NCBI RefSeq assembly: GCF_003628305.1
Contig: NZ_RBZM01000013.1
Span: 1-64,000, forward strand
Direction of reading: 5' to 3'
Source of the DNA: Cohnella endophytica
Lineage (GTDB): Bacteria > Bacillota > Bacilli > Paenibacillales > Paenibacillaceae
DNA: 64,000 bases
The notes below the pieces were generated by a model, which saw nothing but the letters and a program-made list of their open reading frames with translations, ran no database searches and had not been told where the DNA came from. A program made the translations under genes and the position numbers. Positions 55,801-63,700 of the stretch are shown in pieces (position 1 is the stretch's first letter; each line of letters starts with the position of its first letter).

Positions 55801-55946
55801 CCGAATGCGATGCTGCTTAATTGATCACTCGTAGGCAACGGACTCCGGATATTCCACCCGTCAAGAGAATCTGCAAAAGCTTTTTGAGGAATTGTAGCCA
55901 AAATTATAGAAAATACGATGACGATCGATATCCAACGTTTGATCAT
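49833..55946 (-). CDS. Giant SLH surface protein with 14 BNR-like and 8 Big2-like repeats
   Basis: 2037 residues. The ATG at 55946 follows GGAGG; an open frame reaches upstream to 56135 but lacks a signal peptide at that start. The signal peptide ends near residue 25 (AFA). Residues about 30-580 are 14 BNR-like repeats of 39-40 residues (VTFGNGIFVAVGVNGTILTS, SDGVNWT), a number that could make two seven-bladed propellers. Eight Big2-like domains follow (about 580-1310: SVTPTSASVAQGG, VEWTSSD). The central ones are nearly identical at DNA level. Then come a beta-rich module (about 1318-1420), two FN3 domains (about 1425-1600), a juxta-SLH module (about 1615-1845, as in the genes at 39812 and 60729) and three SLH domains. 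A terminator follows directly. Confidence 0.92.
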   Translation of the reverse strand: MIKRWISIVIVFSIILATIPQKAFADSLDGWNIRSPLPTSDQLSSIAFGKSTYVAVGINGTIVTSPDGVNWTKRSKSSINTYQLLGVTFGNGIFVAVGVNGTILTSSDGVDWTNQSSGTTKYLTSVAYGNNKYVAVGANGTLVTSSDGTNWTANQALGQSNAPEGVTFGNNKFVAVGGGGITWTSSNGTSWTVNPTIGSPIFLYGVSYGSTKYVAVGIDGAIWASGDGTTWTKQTSNTSNTLNDVGFVNSTFVAVGDNGTIVTSSNGTSWTNRTSGSGTTNNLQGVTFASGKYVAVGALGTLLNSSNLTNWTNQMTGFTANLGGVAYGKGTYVAVGEKGVVLTSTDGVNWTSRTSGITSTLVDVTYGNGIFVATGGGGEIVTSSDGASWTSRTSGVTVTINGVTYANGKFLAVGYNQNILTSIDGEIWTRTNGPVSSPLRAITYGNGTFVAVGDVGVTANSSNGATWSSRSMGSSIYLYGVGYGNGTFVAVGQTGKIATSSNGAIWTSQTSGTTNLLSGVTYGNGSFVAVGEKGTILTSSNGVNWTNRSIDTASGLLGAAFGNNTFMLIGGGGLIVQTDPVPQPINSVSVSPDSASVMQGGSKQLAVAVDANVGFATTVTWSSNDVGNKVAVSNTGNVTVAADATPGDYTITATSTVDESKKGTATITVTIAPAVNSVSVSPTSASIVQGGSEQLTATVTAVGGAATTVNWTSSDSGNKVAVSVSGYVTVAADATPGIYTITATSTVNSGKKGTATITVTETPAILGVSVSPPNFSLAQGGSKQFLAGVASVGGADRTVTWTSSDASDKVAVNGSGFVTIAADAVPGTYTLTATSTVDSSKKGTATITVTAVPAITNVSVTPVSASVVQGGSKQLAANVTAVGGAATTVTWTSSDDNKVAVNGAGKVTVAVDAAPGDYTITATSTVDVTKKGTATITVTAVVAPAINSVTVSPTSASVAQGGNKQLAVEVDAVGGALTTVTWTSSDAGNKVSVNGTGYVTVAADAVPGTYTITATSTEDTTKKASATITVTVAPITPAITSVSVTPTSASVAQGGSKQLTATVAAVGGAAETVEWTSSDAGNKVSVNGTGYVTVAADAVPGTYTITATSTEDTTKKASATITVTAAPIAPAITSVSVTPTSASVAQGGNKQLTATVTAVGGAADTVEWTSSDASNKVSVNGTGYVTVAANAVPGTYTITATSTEDTTKKASATITVTAAPITPAITSVSVTPTSASVVQGGNKQLTATVAAVGGAAETVEWTSSDAGNKVSVNGTGYVTVVANAAPGTYTITATSTEDSSKKATATITVTAAATYTIAAITNQTLSDLTQGYVSSAKEARTVTLNNTGTGNLTNLTVTLSGANANDFEFTVPSSSLNSGSSTTFDIFAIDGLSANTYTATVTVSADHMTPVSFTVTQSVNRPNAPANPQNLTATSDDRQVTLSWSAVSDATQYHIYMATDADPDNFVKVATVSSSPYSVENLVNGTGYRFVVKAEGPGGLGGASNQASATPSTVPGAPTNITAVAGDGQAVITFTYPTDTGGSDITGYEVTASPGGVTVIGGTSPITLTGLTNGTSYTFNVKAINGAGRRSDASAQSNAVVPIVSVTPSQPSVPTTPADTNPDVDILVNGKVENAGTATIAKRNDHTVITVVVDQKKLDERLAAEGRHAVVTIPINKAFDIVVGELNGQMVKSMEDKQAVLEIKTDTATYTLPAQQINIGAISKQMGKLVALQDIVVQIEIAAPTADTWKVVENAAVKGTFTLVLPPLDFTIRATYGNTSVEVSKFNAYVERSIAIPVGVDPNKITTGVVVEPDGTVRHVPTKIVIIDGKHYAQINSLTNSTYSVVWNPHEFQDVANHWAKAAVNDMGSRMVIEGTGGGQFSPDRNITRSEFTAILVRALGLKLENGTSAFSDVKTTDWFSSAINTAYAYQLISGFEDGTFRPNDKITREQAMKILSRAMTITGLKAKLSAQSEEATLRPFGDASNVSGWAQSSVADSVQAGLVSGRKATELAPKALITRAEVATMIQRLLQLSDLI
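52010..53125. repeat. 279-bp tandem repeats encoding nearly identical Big2-like domains
   Basis: At least four units share an exact 279-bp period (93 residues), seen at 52123, 52402, 52681 and 52960 in equivalent positions. Identity is high enough to suggest recent duplication or gene conversion, while flanking units are more diverged. Confidence 0.9.
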
Positions 55947-55979
55947 TGTTATCCTCCACCCGCCTTCATGCTGATTTAC

Positions 55980-56008
55980 TGTACGATGATTATAAAAGGG
56001 GTGATGTT
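55980..56008 (-). promoter_or_regulatory. Shared promoter-type element upstream of the BNR/Big2 SLH gene
   Basis: On the minus strand TTTTGCAACATC is followed eight bases later by TATAAT, matching the arrangement before the dockerin gene. An extra TTGCAACAA lies just upstream. Confidence 0.4.
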
Positions 56009-56060
56009 GCAAAATTGTTGCAACACATAAAAAGGAACCCGCGTCGGACGATTTAATACT

Positions 56061-56102
56061 AAACAGGGAGACGGCGGCCTCATCAGCCGCGTCTCCCTGT
56101 TT
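56061..56102 (-). terminator. Stem-loop after the GLUG/Ig SLH gene
   Basis: AAACAGGGAGAC and GTCTCCCTGTTT form a 12-bp stem with a GC-rich loop. No long T-tract follows on the minus strand. Confidence 0.55.
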
Positions 56103-56109
56103 GGTATAG

Positions 56110-56140
56110 GCCATTTCCGGCAGCGTTCGCTGCAAATGGC
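56110..56140 (-). terminator. Hairpin just past the stop of the GLUG/Ig SLH gene
   Basis: GCCATTTGCAGC pairs with GCTGC and AAATGGC around a short loop, 17 bases past the stop codon at 56157. It may stabilise the 3' end; no T-tract follows. Confidence 0.4.
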
Positions 56141-56156
56141 TATGTTTTAATGGCGT

Positions 56157-59100
56157 CTAATGCTTCACGGCCTGGCCGGAGGCTTCCTGGATCGCGTCAA
56201 ACGCCCAGTGCGCCGCAGGAACATCCGTCCATTTCGCAGGTTCGGAAGCTTGAGGCTTCCATCCGAGCAGCTTATTGACGATAACTACCGCCTGGGCGCG
56301 CGTAAGCTTGTCGTCAGGATGGAAATTGCCGTCGCTATTACCGACGATTATACCCGCAGCTTGCACCCTTTCGATGGAAGCCTGCGCCCAGTGACCTTTA
56401 ATGTCGGCGAAGCTGCCGCCTTTGTCGCCTGCGCCGTTCGCATCGGAGCCGCCAAGCAGCCTGGCCGCAATACTGGCCATCTCGCCTCTCGTTATCGCCT
56501 GATCCGGTTTGAAGGTGCCGTCAGGATACCCTTTCAGCAGTCCTGCCGCCGTAGTCTGGGCGATCGCCGAACGCGCCCAGTGCTTGTCCGGCACATCCGC
56601 GAAAGAAAGTGCCGTATTCGCGGATTTCACAGGGAAAGCGCGCACCAGAATCGCTGCCAATTCGGCGCGGGTGATCGCGCTGTTCGGCCTGAAAGTGCCG
56701 TCGCCATAGCCGAAAATGTACGGGTTATGCGCCGTGGCGGACAACGCGACGCTCCAACCGGGCAGATTCACGATCGTAAACGTGCTGAATTTGCTCACCG
56801 TAATTCGCAGGCCAAGCGCGCCTGATGAATTGTAGCTGACCAATTCGCCCCGCACGAATTCTTTCGTCCCGTCGCTATGCTCGATGAAGATGCCGAGATC
56901 TTTTTTCTGTTCTTCGGTAAGATTTGCGTTTCCGAGCGGAAGCACGAGTTCTACCGGACGGCTCTGCATGTTCGTCTCGATCGTCATCGGACGTCCGATG
57001 ACGCTAAGGCCTCCGGTCCCGATCGCAAGTTTCGCCGCTTGTTCGGTTTTCGCGCGCTGTTCGACCGCCTTGCGCTCGTCCTCTTGCTTGATCGGAACGA
57101 CGCGGAAATACGTATCGTCGGACAGTCCTTGCATCGAGCCGCTCGGGATGCCGATATGAACGTCGTTAGCGAAAATAGACAATCCGACCTTCTCTCCCGC
57201 GAGTTTATCGGTAGCCGCTTTCGGGAGCTTGACGTTCAATTCCGCGACTTCGTCCTTCGCGTCGGAAATGACGAGCGTTGCCGAACGGGCGCCGCCCTGC
57301 TGCAATTGGCGAATCACATCCCCGGCTTGTTCCGGCGTCAGGCTCACTTCGTCTTTTTTCTTGCCGCTTGCGTCCGTCGTACGGGTGATGATCGTCTGCG
57401 CGACGACCGCGCCGTTCGTGCCGGCGCCGCTCTGCACGTCGACTTTGATCTCTTCTTTGGCCGGCGCAGAGCCGCTCGATGGCGCGGGCGTAACCGTCAC
57501 GGTCAAGTCGGCTGACGCGCTTCCGAGATGATCGCCCGCCCCCGTATATTCCGCCGTAATCTCTCCGTTTTCGCCGACAGGCAGAGCCGTCGTCGTCCAT
57601 TCCGCTTTTCCGTGCTCGTCCAACGTCGCCGTGCCAAGCGTCGTATTTCCTTTTTTGAAAGTAACGGAACCGGTTGGCACGCCGCGTAAATCATCATCCG
57701 CCTCTACTAGCGCCGTCAGCTTGACCGATTGTCCGGCCGTTGCCGTTTCATGATCGCTGGAGAGCGTAACCGTCGTCGTGATTTTGTCATAGACCTTGAT
57801 CTGAATTCCGATTCCGTTTGCTTCATACGGAGAGATGCCGTTGTAGTTGGCTTGAAGTTTACCTTCGTATGGCGAATTTCCGGGGTTCGACAGTTGCGAC
57901 CAATCAGACACGGTCAACGTAGCCACGCCGTGGTCGTTCAGCTCCCCTGTGTCCAGCAGTTTATAGTCCCACTCCTCTGTTCCCAGCAGTTTCACGCCCA
58001 TATAAAACCTCAAATCGCCGTTCGGAACCGCTCCCGTGCCGGAGGCCGGTCCAACAGTTGCGGTAAGCGTAAACGTCGAACCGTACTTCAACCCGTTGGT
58101 CGTTACGGAAGCCGGGTCTAGCGCCAAAGAAATTTCCGTCGCCAGTCGCGGAACGATCCCCGTCGGCGCGCTCGTTACCGTTGCGCCCGTCGCTTTCGCG
58201 TTTTTCGGCGTGACCTTGACTTTGATCACTTTGCCGACGTCCGCAACCGTAACCGTGTACGTATTCGTCGTCGATGCCTCTTGTACACGCGTCTCTCCGC
58301 TCGTACCGTTCGAATCGTAGCGATAGAACGCATACGTCGTGCCGGACTCCTCATCGTCGTCCGTATCCGCATAACCGGACGCTGCCGTAAGCGTGCTGCC
58401 GACTTGCGCCGTGCCCGTAAGGGTCGGCGACGCCGTTGGCAACGCATCTGCAGGCGCGAACGCGCGAAGGCTTGGAAATCCGGTATTCGGATTCATAGTC
58501 CAAGTATCGTCGAAATCCCAGCCTACGAAGGTCGCTAGCGCGGTCATTTCCGTCGTCGTCTTTCCGATGCCTTTGTTCGTATCCGATTGACCGGAAATGG
58601 TTTTATCGTAATACGAATTGCCAACCATGTGACCCGAATAATCGCCGATTAAGCCGCCGGTCGAAACTTTGCCCGAAACGATGCCCGCGGCGTATGAAGT
58701 CGTTACGTTTGCCGGCATAGACGGGCCGAGCGCCGCATTCTTTCCGACTAACCCTCCGACTAATCCTCCGGTGCTGGTGTTCGTCGAGTGAATACTCGCA
58801 GTCGCATAGCTGTTTGCGATCGTACCGTTGTTTTCGCCGGCAATACCTCCTGCAATCGTCGACGAAACGAAGATGCTCCCCGTGACGTAGCTCTCGGAAA
58901 TGGCGCCCGTATTTATGCCGACAAGGCCGCCGGCACTTCCCAGTCCCTTGATATCGACATTCACGAGCCCGACTCGCGTAATCTTCGCCATTGTTTCGGT
59001 TTTTCCGAATAATCCGACCGGAGACGTGTCGGTGCGATCGATTTTCATCCCGGTGATGGTATGACCGTTTCCGTCAAATTGACCTGTGAACGTATTGAAC

Positions 59101-60470
59101 GTATTCCCGATCGGAATCCAGCCTCTTCCGCCGTAATAGCCTGCGCCGGTGGAAGACAAGTAGCTCGTTAGATTGATATCCGCCATAAGGATGTAATTCC
59201 CGGACAAATTATTTCTAATCGCGTCTAGTTCGACTGCCGTCGAAATGGGGATCGGCAACTCTTCTTCAATGACTGCCGTCGCCGCGCTTGTCGCCGTCAC
59301 GCCCGTCGCTTTCGCGTTTTTCGGCGTGACTTTGACCTTGATGACTTTGCCGAGGTCCGCGGCGGCAATCGAATACGTATTAATCGCGGATGCCGCTCGT
59401 ACAAGCGTCTCGCCGGTTATTCCGTCCGCGTTATAACGATAAAAAGCGTACGTCGTTCCTGCCTCTGCATCGCCGTCCACATCCGCATAACCGGACGCTG
59501 CCGTCAACGTGCTGCCGACGTTCGCCATGCCCGAGAGCGTCGGCGCTGCCGTCGGTGGCGCGTCCGGCGGCGACGTTGGTGCGCTGAATACGCGCAGTTT
59601 CGGATAATCATTGTTGATTGACCATACCGTCGTGAAATTCCACCCGGTATACGTCGCCTGTTTCTTCATATCTGACGTATTTTTACCGACACCTCTGCCC
59701 GTATCGGTTTGGCCGCTGGTGGTGGCGTCATAGAAGGAATTGACTACGGTTTCAGTCGGCGAAGCACCGACAAGACCGCCCGTCTTCGACGGCGTTCCCG
59801 TTACCAAACCGGCGGCAAAAGAATTTTCAATGCGCCCCGCGTTTTCCTCGTCATACAGGTTATTGCCGACAAGGCCGCCGACTTTCGTAGTTCCGCTGAC
59901 CGAAGCGAGCGAATAGGAATTCGTGATCGTCCCGTTATTTTCTCCGACCATGCCCCCCACTCTGTCGACCGACGAAGAAACCCAACCCGTCACATAGCAA
60001 TTTTGAATCGTGCCCCCCGAACTCTGCCCGACCAAAATGCCCGTGCGCGTTTGACTGCTTATAACTTGCGCTTCTACAACGCCAAGGTTTTTGATCGTGC
60101 CGGTAAGCCCTCCGATCAATCCCGTTTGCTGCGACGAACTATTAATTGTAATGCCTGAGACAGTATATCCATTCCCGTCGAGCACGCCACTAAAGGGAGC
60201 GAAATTCGGGAAGCCGATCGGGGTCCAGTTCTGTGTCAGGTCAATGTCTTGAATCAGCTCAATGTTATTCGTCAGCTTGAAATGTCCATCCAACACATAT
60301 CGAATGTTATTCAACTGCGCAGTGGTGGAGATCAAATACGGATCTCCCTCGGTTCCGCTGCCTCCTGCGAACAACCCTGTCGCCGAAGCCTCGGGCGAAC
60401 GGAATATCCCCGCCGTTGGAAGCAGCAACACGAATGCGAGTAATACTGTCATCCATTTTTTTGCCATCAT
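56157..60470 (-). CDS. SLH surface protein with two GLUG regions and Ig-like domains
   Basis: 1437 residues. The ATG at 60470 follows GAGGGG. The signal peptide ends near residue 31 (ASA). GLUG-type region I (about 40-300: GGMVGENNGTITNSYSLASV) and an Ig-like unit (PTLSGMANVGSTLTAASGYA) are repeated as a block: GLUG region II (about 400-675) and a second Ig-like unit. Two Big_3-type Ig domains follow (about 775-995: GSVTFKKGNTTLGTATLDE). The juxta-SLH module (about 1005-1240: FIEHSDGTKEFVRGELV, FSTFTIVNLPGW) is also in the gene at 9896. Three SLH domains close it. It shares its N-terminal region, by eye at DNA level, with the gene to its right. Confidence 0.9.
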   Translation of the reverse strand: MMAKKWMTVLLAFVLLLPTAGIFRSPEASATGLFAGGSGTEGDPYLISTTAQLNNIRYVLDGHFKLTNNIELIQDIDLTQNWTPIGFPNFAPFSGVLDGNGYTVSGITINSSSQQTGLIGGLTGTIKNLGVVEAQVISSQTRTGILVGQSSGGTIQNCYVTGWVSSSVDRVGGMVGENNGTITNSYSLASVSGTTKVGGLVGNNLYDEENAGRIENSFAAGLVTGTPSKTGGLVGASPTETVVNSFYDATTSGQTDTGRGVGKNTSDMKKQATYTGWNFTTVWSINNDYPKLRVFSAPTSPPDAPPTAAPTLSGMANVGSTLTAASGYADVDGDAEAGTTYAFYRYNADGITGETLVRAASAINTYSIAAADLGKVIKVKVTPKNAKATGVTATSAATAVIEEELPIPISTAVELDAIRNNLSGNYILMADINLTSYLSSTGAGYYGGRGWIPIGNTFNTFTGQFDGNGHTITGMKIDRTDTSPVGLFGKTETMAKITRVGLVNVDIKGLGSAGGLVGINTGAISESYVTGSIFVSSTIAGGIAGENNGTIANSYATASIHSTNTSTGGLVGGLVGKNAALGPSMPANVTTSYAAGIVSGKVSTGGLIGDYSGHMVGNSYYDKTISGQSDTNKGIGKTTTEMTALATFVGWDFDDTWTMNPNTGFPSLRAFAPADALPTASPTLTGTAQVGSTLTAASGYADTDDDEESGTTYAFYRYDSNGTSGETRVQEASTTNTYTVTVADVGKVIKVKVTPKNAKATGATVTSAPTGIVPRLATEISLALDPASVTTNGLKYGSTFTLTATVGPASGTGAVPNGDLRFYMGVKLLGTEEWDYKLLDTGELNDHGVATLTVSDWSQLSNPGNSPYEGKLQANYNGISPYEANGIGIQIKVYDKITTTVTLSSDHETATAGQSVKLTALVEADDDLRGVPTGSVTFKKGNTTLGTATLDEHGKAEWTTTALPVGENGEITAEYTGAGDHLGSASADLTVTVTPAPSSGSAPAKEEIKVDVQSGAGTNGAVVAQTIITRTTDASGKKKDEVSLTPEQAGDVIRQLQQGGARSATLVISDAKDEVAELNVKLPKAATDKLAGEKVGLSIFANDVHIGIPSGSMQGLSDDTYFRVVPIKQEDERKAVEQRAKTEQAAKLAIGTGGLSVIGRPMTIETNMQSRPVELVLPLGNANLTEEQKKDLGIFIEHSDGTKEFVRGELVSYNSSGALGLRITVSKFSTFTIVNLPGWSVALSATAHNPYIFGYGDGTFRPNSAITRAELAAILVRAFPVKSANTALSFADVPDKHWARSAIAQTTAAGLLKGYPDGTFKPDQAITRGEMASIAARLLGGSDANGAGDKGGSFADIKGHWAQASIERVQAAGIIVGNSDGNFHPDDKLTRAQAVVIVNKLLGWKPQASEPAKWTDVPAAHWAFDAIQEASGQAVKH

Positions 60471-60518
60471 ATAATCCCCTCTCGTAGCCTGGCTTGTTGC
60501 CTACCTGCATCGAGAAGG

Positions 60519-60527
60519 ATTATAGCA
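60519..60527 (-). promoter_or_regulatory. Extended -10 promoter of the GLUG/Ig SLH gene
   Basis: TGCTATAAT on the minus strand matches an extended -10 element (TGnTATAAT) about 50 bases upstream of the ATG at 60470. No good -35 was found at 16-18 bases. Confidence 0.45.
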
Positions 60528-60566
60528 ATCGGACGTAACAGAAATGACACAAAACGAGCTTTTTCG

Positions 60567-60677
60567 CTATTCCGCTTCGCGCAGCCTCGCTTCGATCGCC
60601 TTCAGCACCGCACGTTCCCGAACGGCATCACAGTTTCTGTATTCACGAAAAAAATCCCTTCCCCAGGTCGAAAGCAT
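60567..60677 (-). pseudogene. 36-codon ORF across a terminator, possible gene remnant
   Basis: ATG at 60677 to TAG at 60567 encodes a 36-residue peptide ending RERAVLKAIEARLREAE, which looks like a normal amphipathic C-terminus. No proper ribosome binding site precedes it and its first codons lie inside the terminator of the neighbouring SLH gene. It may be the tail of a deleted gene, or chance. Confidence 0.3.
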
Positions 60678-60693
60678 CCTGCTGGGAAGGGAT
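60648..60693 (-). terminator. Terminator of the right-edge SLH gene
   Basis: ATCCCTTCCC pairs with GGGAAGGGAT across a 19-base loop, followed by TTTTTTCG on the minus strand, about 36 bases past the stop. Confidence 0.85.
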
Positions 60694-60728
60694 CATTGAA
60701 TCGTTCTATCTTGCGAGGATTTCTTTAC

Positions 60729-63700
60729 TTAAATTAGACCGGATTTTTGTAATAGACTCTGAATAATAGTTGCAACCTCGGCCCTGGTCATGTAATCCTT
60801 CGGTGCAAGTTTAGCAGCGCTACGTCCAGATACAATGCCAGCCTGCACGCTATCCGCAACGCTGCTTTGCGCCCATGCAGATACTTCTGACGCATCTGCG
60901 AACAAACGAAGCGTCGCGTCTGCCGATTGAACGGATAACTTGCCCTTCAACCCGGTAATCGTCATCGCTTTGGAGAGAATCACCATCGCCTGTTCACGAG
61001 TAATCTTGTCATTCGGTCGGAATGTACCGTCTTCAAAACCGCTGATTAAGTGGTGCGCATAAGCAGTATTGACAAAGCTGCTGTACCAATCCGACGACTT
61101 CACATCAGAAAATGGCACTACTCCATTCTCCAGCTTCAATCCCAATCCGCGAACCATAATGGCCGCAAATTCCGCACGGGTGACATCTTTGCCTGGACTG
61201 AACATGCTGCCTCCCGTACCCTCGATGACCATCCGCGAACCCATGTCGTTGACGGCGTCTTTCGCCCAATGGTTCGCAACATCGGAAAATTGAAGCTGAT
61301 GCCATACTACCGAGTACGTGCTGTTGGTCAAACTGTTGATTTTTGCATAATACTTGCCATCAATCAATACGACCTTAGTCGGCACATGGCGTACCGTTCC
61401 GTCCGGATCGACTACCACGCCCGTCGTAATCTTGCTCGGGCCGGCGCCATCCGGGATCGCAATCGTTCTTTCCACATAGGCGTTGAAAGTGGAAACTTCG
61501 ATTGTCTGCTCACCGTATGTGGCTTTAACCGTAAATTCTACCGGCGGAACGACAAGCGTAAACGTGCCCTTCTCTGCCGCATTTGCTACTACTTTCACCG
61601 TATCCGCCGTTGGCGCCGCAATCTCGATTTGAACCTTAATATCCTGCAAAGCGACCGACTTGCCGATCTTGTTGGATATAGCTTCGATATTGATCTGCTG
61701 CGCGGGGAGCGTGTACGTCGCTTTGTCCGTTTTGAGCTCTACAATCGCCTGCTTGCCTTCCAAGTTCTTCACCATTTGACCATTCAGTTCGCCGATGACA
61801 ACATCGGACTTGGCGGTAACCGGAATCGTTACCACTGCATGTTGACCCTCTTTTGCGAGCTTCTCTTCCAATTTCTTCGGATCAATCACAACGGTCGTCA
61901 CCGTTTGATTGTTCACTGTAGTTGTGGTTGCTGTTCCTGCACTTTCTACTTTCCCGTTGACCAGAATTTCAACACTTCCCGGCGTAGCACTTACCGGCGT
62001 GGTGGGGCTGGTCGACGGCGGCGCTGACGTTGTTTGCCCAACTTCGTTCGAGATATCTCCCAATTTGCTAATTTCACCGGCAGCATAATACCAAGTAAAC
62101 TCTCCGCTCTCATTAACATCAAGATCATTCATGCGGATAAATAACGCATAGGATCCATCGGGGTCATCGATTCCATCGTCTATCGATTCAATATCAGATG
62201 TCGAAGGATCTTGAAAAATTGAATTTTCAAAATCGCAACACTCTTGAATAGATGTGTTTGCTTTTGCTGAAGTCGAATAAAACAATACCCCGGTATCTTC
62301 CGAAGAAATCAATAGCGCGTTTGCCCGATTCGCTGGGTCGGTTAACTTAACAAAATTCCCGTTAACCAAATTGCCCCTTTCTTTTTTAGGTGTATCCGAA
62401 ATGCCTACATAGTCGTCCTTCGTTCCTGTCCAGAATCGTAAATTTTCTATTTTTGCCCCGCTTTTGTTTGTAACTTGGGTGACGATTTTGACAAACGACG
62501 AGGTCTCACCTAACGTATACGTATTTTTGACTTCCAGCGTCTTTCCGTTAATGGTAGTCGTGCCTGTTGAAATTATCGTACCGTATCCTTGATTCAGTCC
62601 AGTAGAGACATACCCAGATAAGTCGATGACCTGATTTGTCAATTCAGGGTTTACTTTGATGACACCGTTAGTATTCCATTCAGACAAGGTTCCGTTGCCG
62701 TCAAGTCCGATTGCGTTGTCCAATGGATTATTACGGTAAGTTAATTTATACCATCCTAATTCGTCTTCAACAGATCCATAATAAAACGGTTGTTCCAAGT
62801 TGCCGGAACTGTTCACGGAGTTTTTAGCGCCATTCCCAAATCGGATTTTCCCATTATTCAATACTTTGTAGATCGGCGCTTCGGCGATGACAGCCGTCGG
62901 TGCGCTTGTCGCCGTCGCACCCGTTGCTTTCTCGTTTTTCGGGGTGACCTTGACCTTGATGACTTTGCCGAGGTCCTCTACGGCAATCGTATACGTATTG
63001 TTATCTGATGCCTCCTGAACGAGCGTTTCGTTGCTCGTTCCGTCCGCATCGTAGCGATAGAACGCATACGTCGTGCCGGACTCCGGATCGCTATCTGTAT
63101 CGTTATAATTGGATATTGCCGTCAGCGTTCTGCCGACTTGCGCCGTGCCCATGAGCGTTGGCGCTGCCGTCGGCGGCGTATCCGTTGGTGGCGTTGGTGC
63201 GCTGAATACGCGCAGTTTCGGATAATCATCGAGCTCATTGATCGACCATACCGTCGTGAAATCCCAGCCCGAATAAGTCGTCTGCATCATCATGCTCGTC
63301 CAATCTTTTCCGACGCCTTTGCCCGTATCGGATTGGCCGCTGTTGGTAGTGTCATAGTAGGAATTGACTACGGCCAGAGACGAAGCACCGACAAGACCGC
63401 CTTTGTCTGTTGTCGGTAACGTTGCCGTTACCAATCCGGCGGCAAACGAATTTGAAAAGCCCACCGTGTAATACCCGTTAGACGTGTAATTACCGACAAG
63501 GCCGCCGACTTTCGTAGTTCCCCTGACCGAAGCGAGCGAGTAGGAATTCGTGATCGTCCCGATATTTTCTCCGACCATGCCCCCCACTGTGTCGTACGTC
63601 GAAGAAACTGAACCCGTCACAAAGCAATTTTGAATCGTGCCGCTCGCATTAGTCCCGACCAAAATGCCTGTAATCGAATGAGTACTGACAACATTCGCTT

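Noticed and set aside
55947..56135. N-terminal extension of the BNR/Big2 SLH protein to 56135
   Set aside because: The extension covers the hairpin and promoter-like element and lacks a signal peptide at its start; the ATG at 55946 has GGAGG and begins a clear signal peptide.
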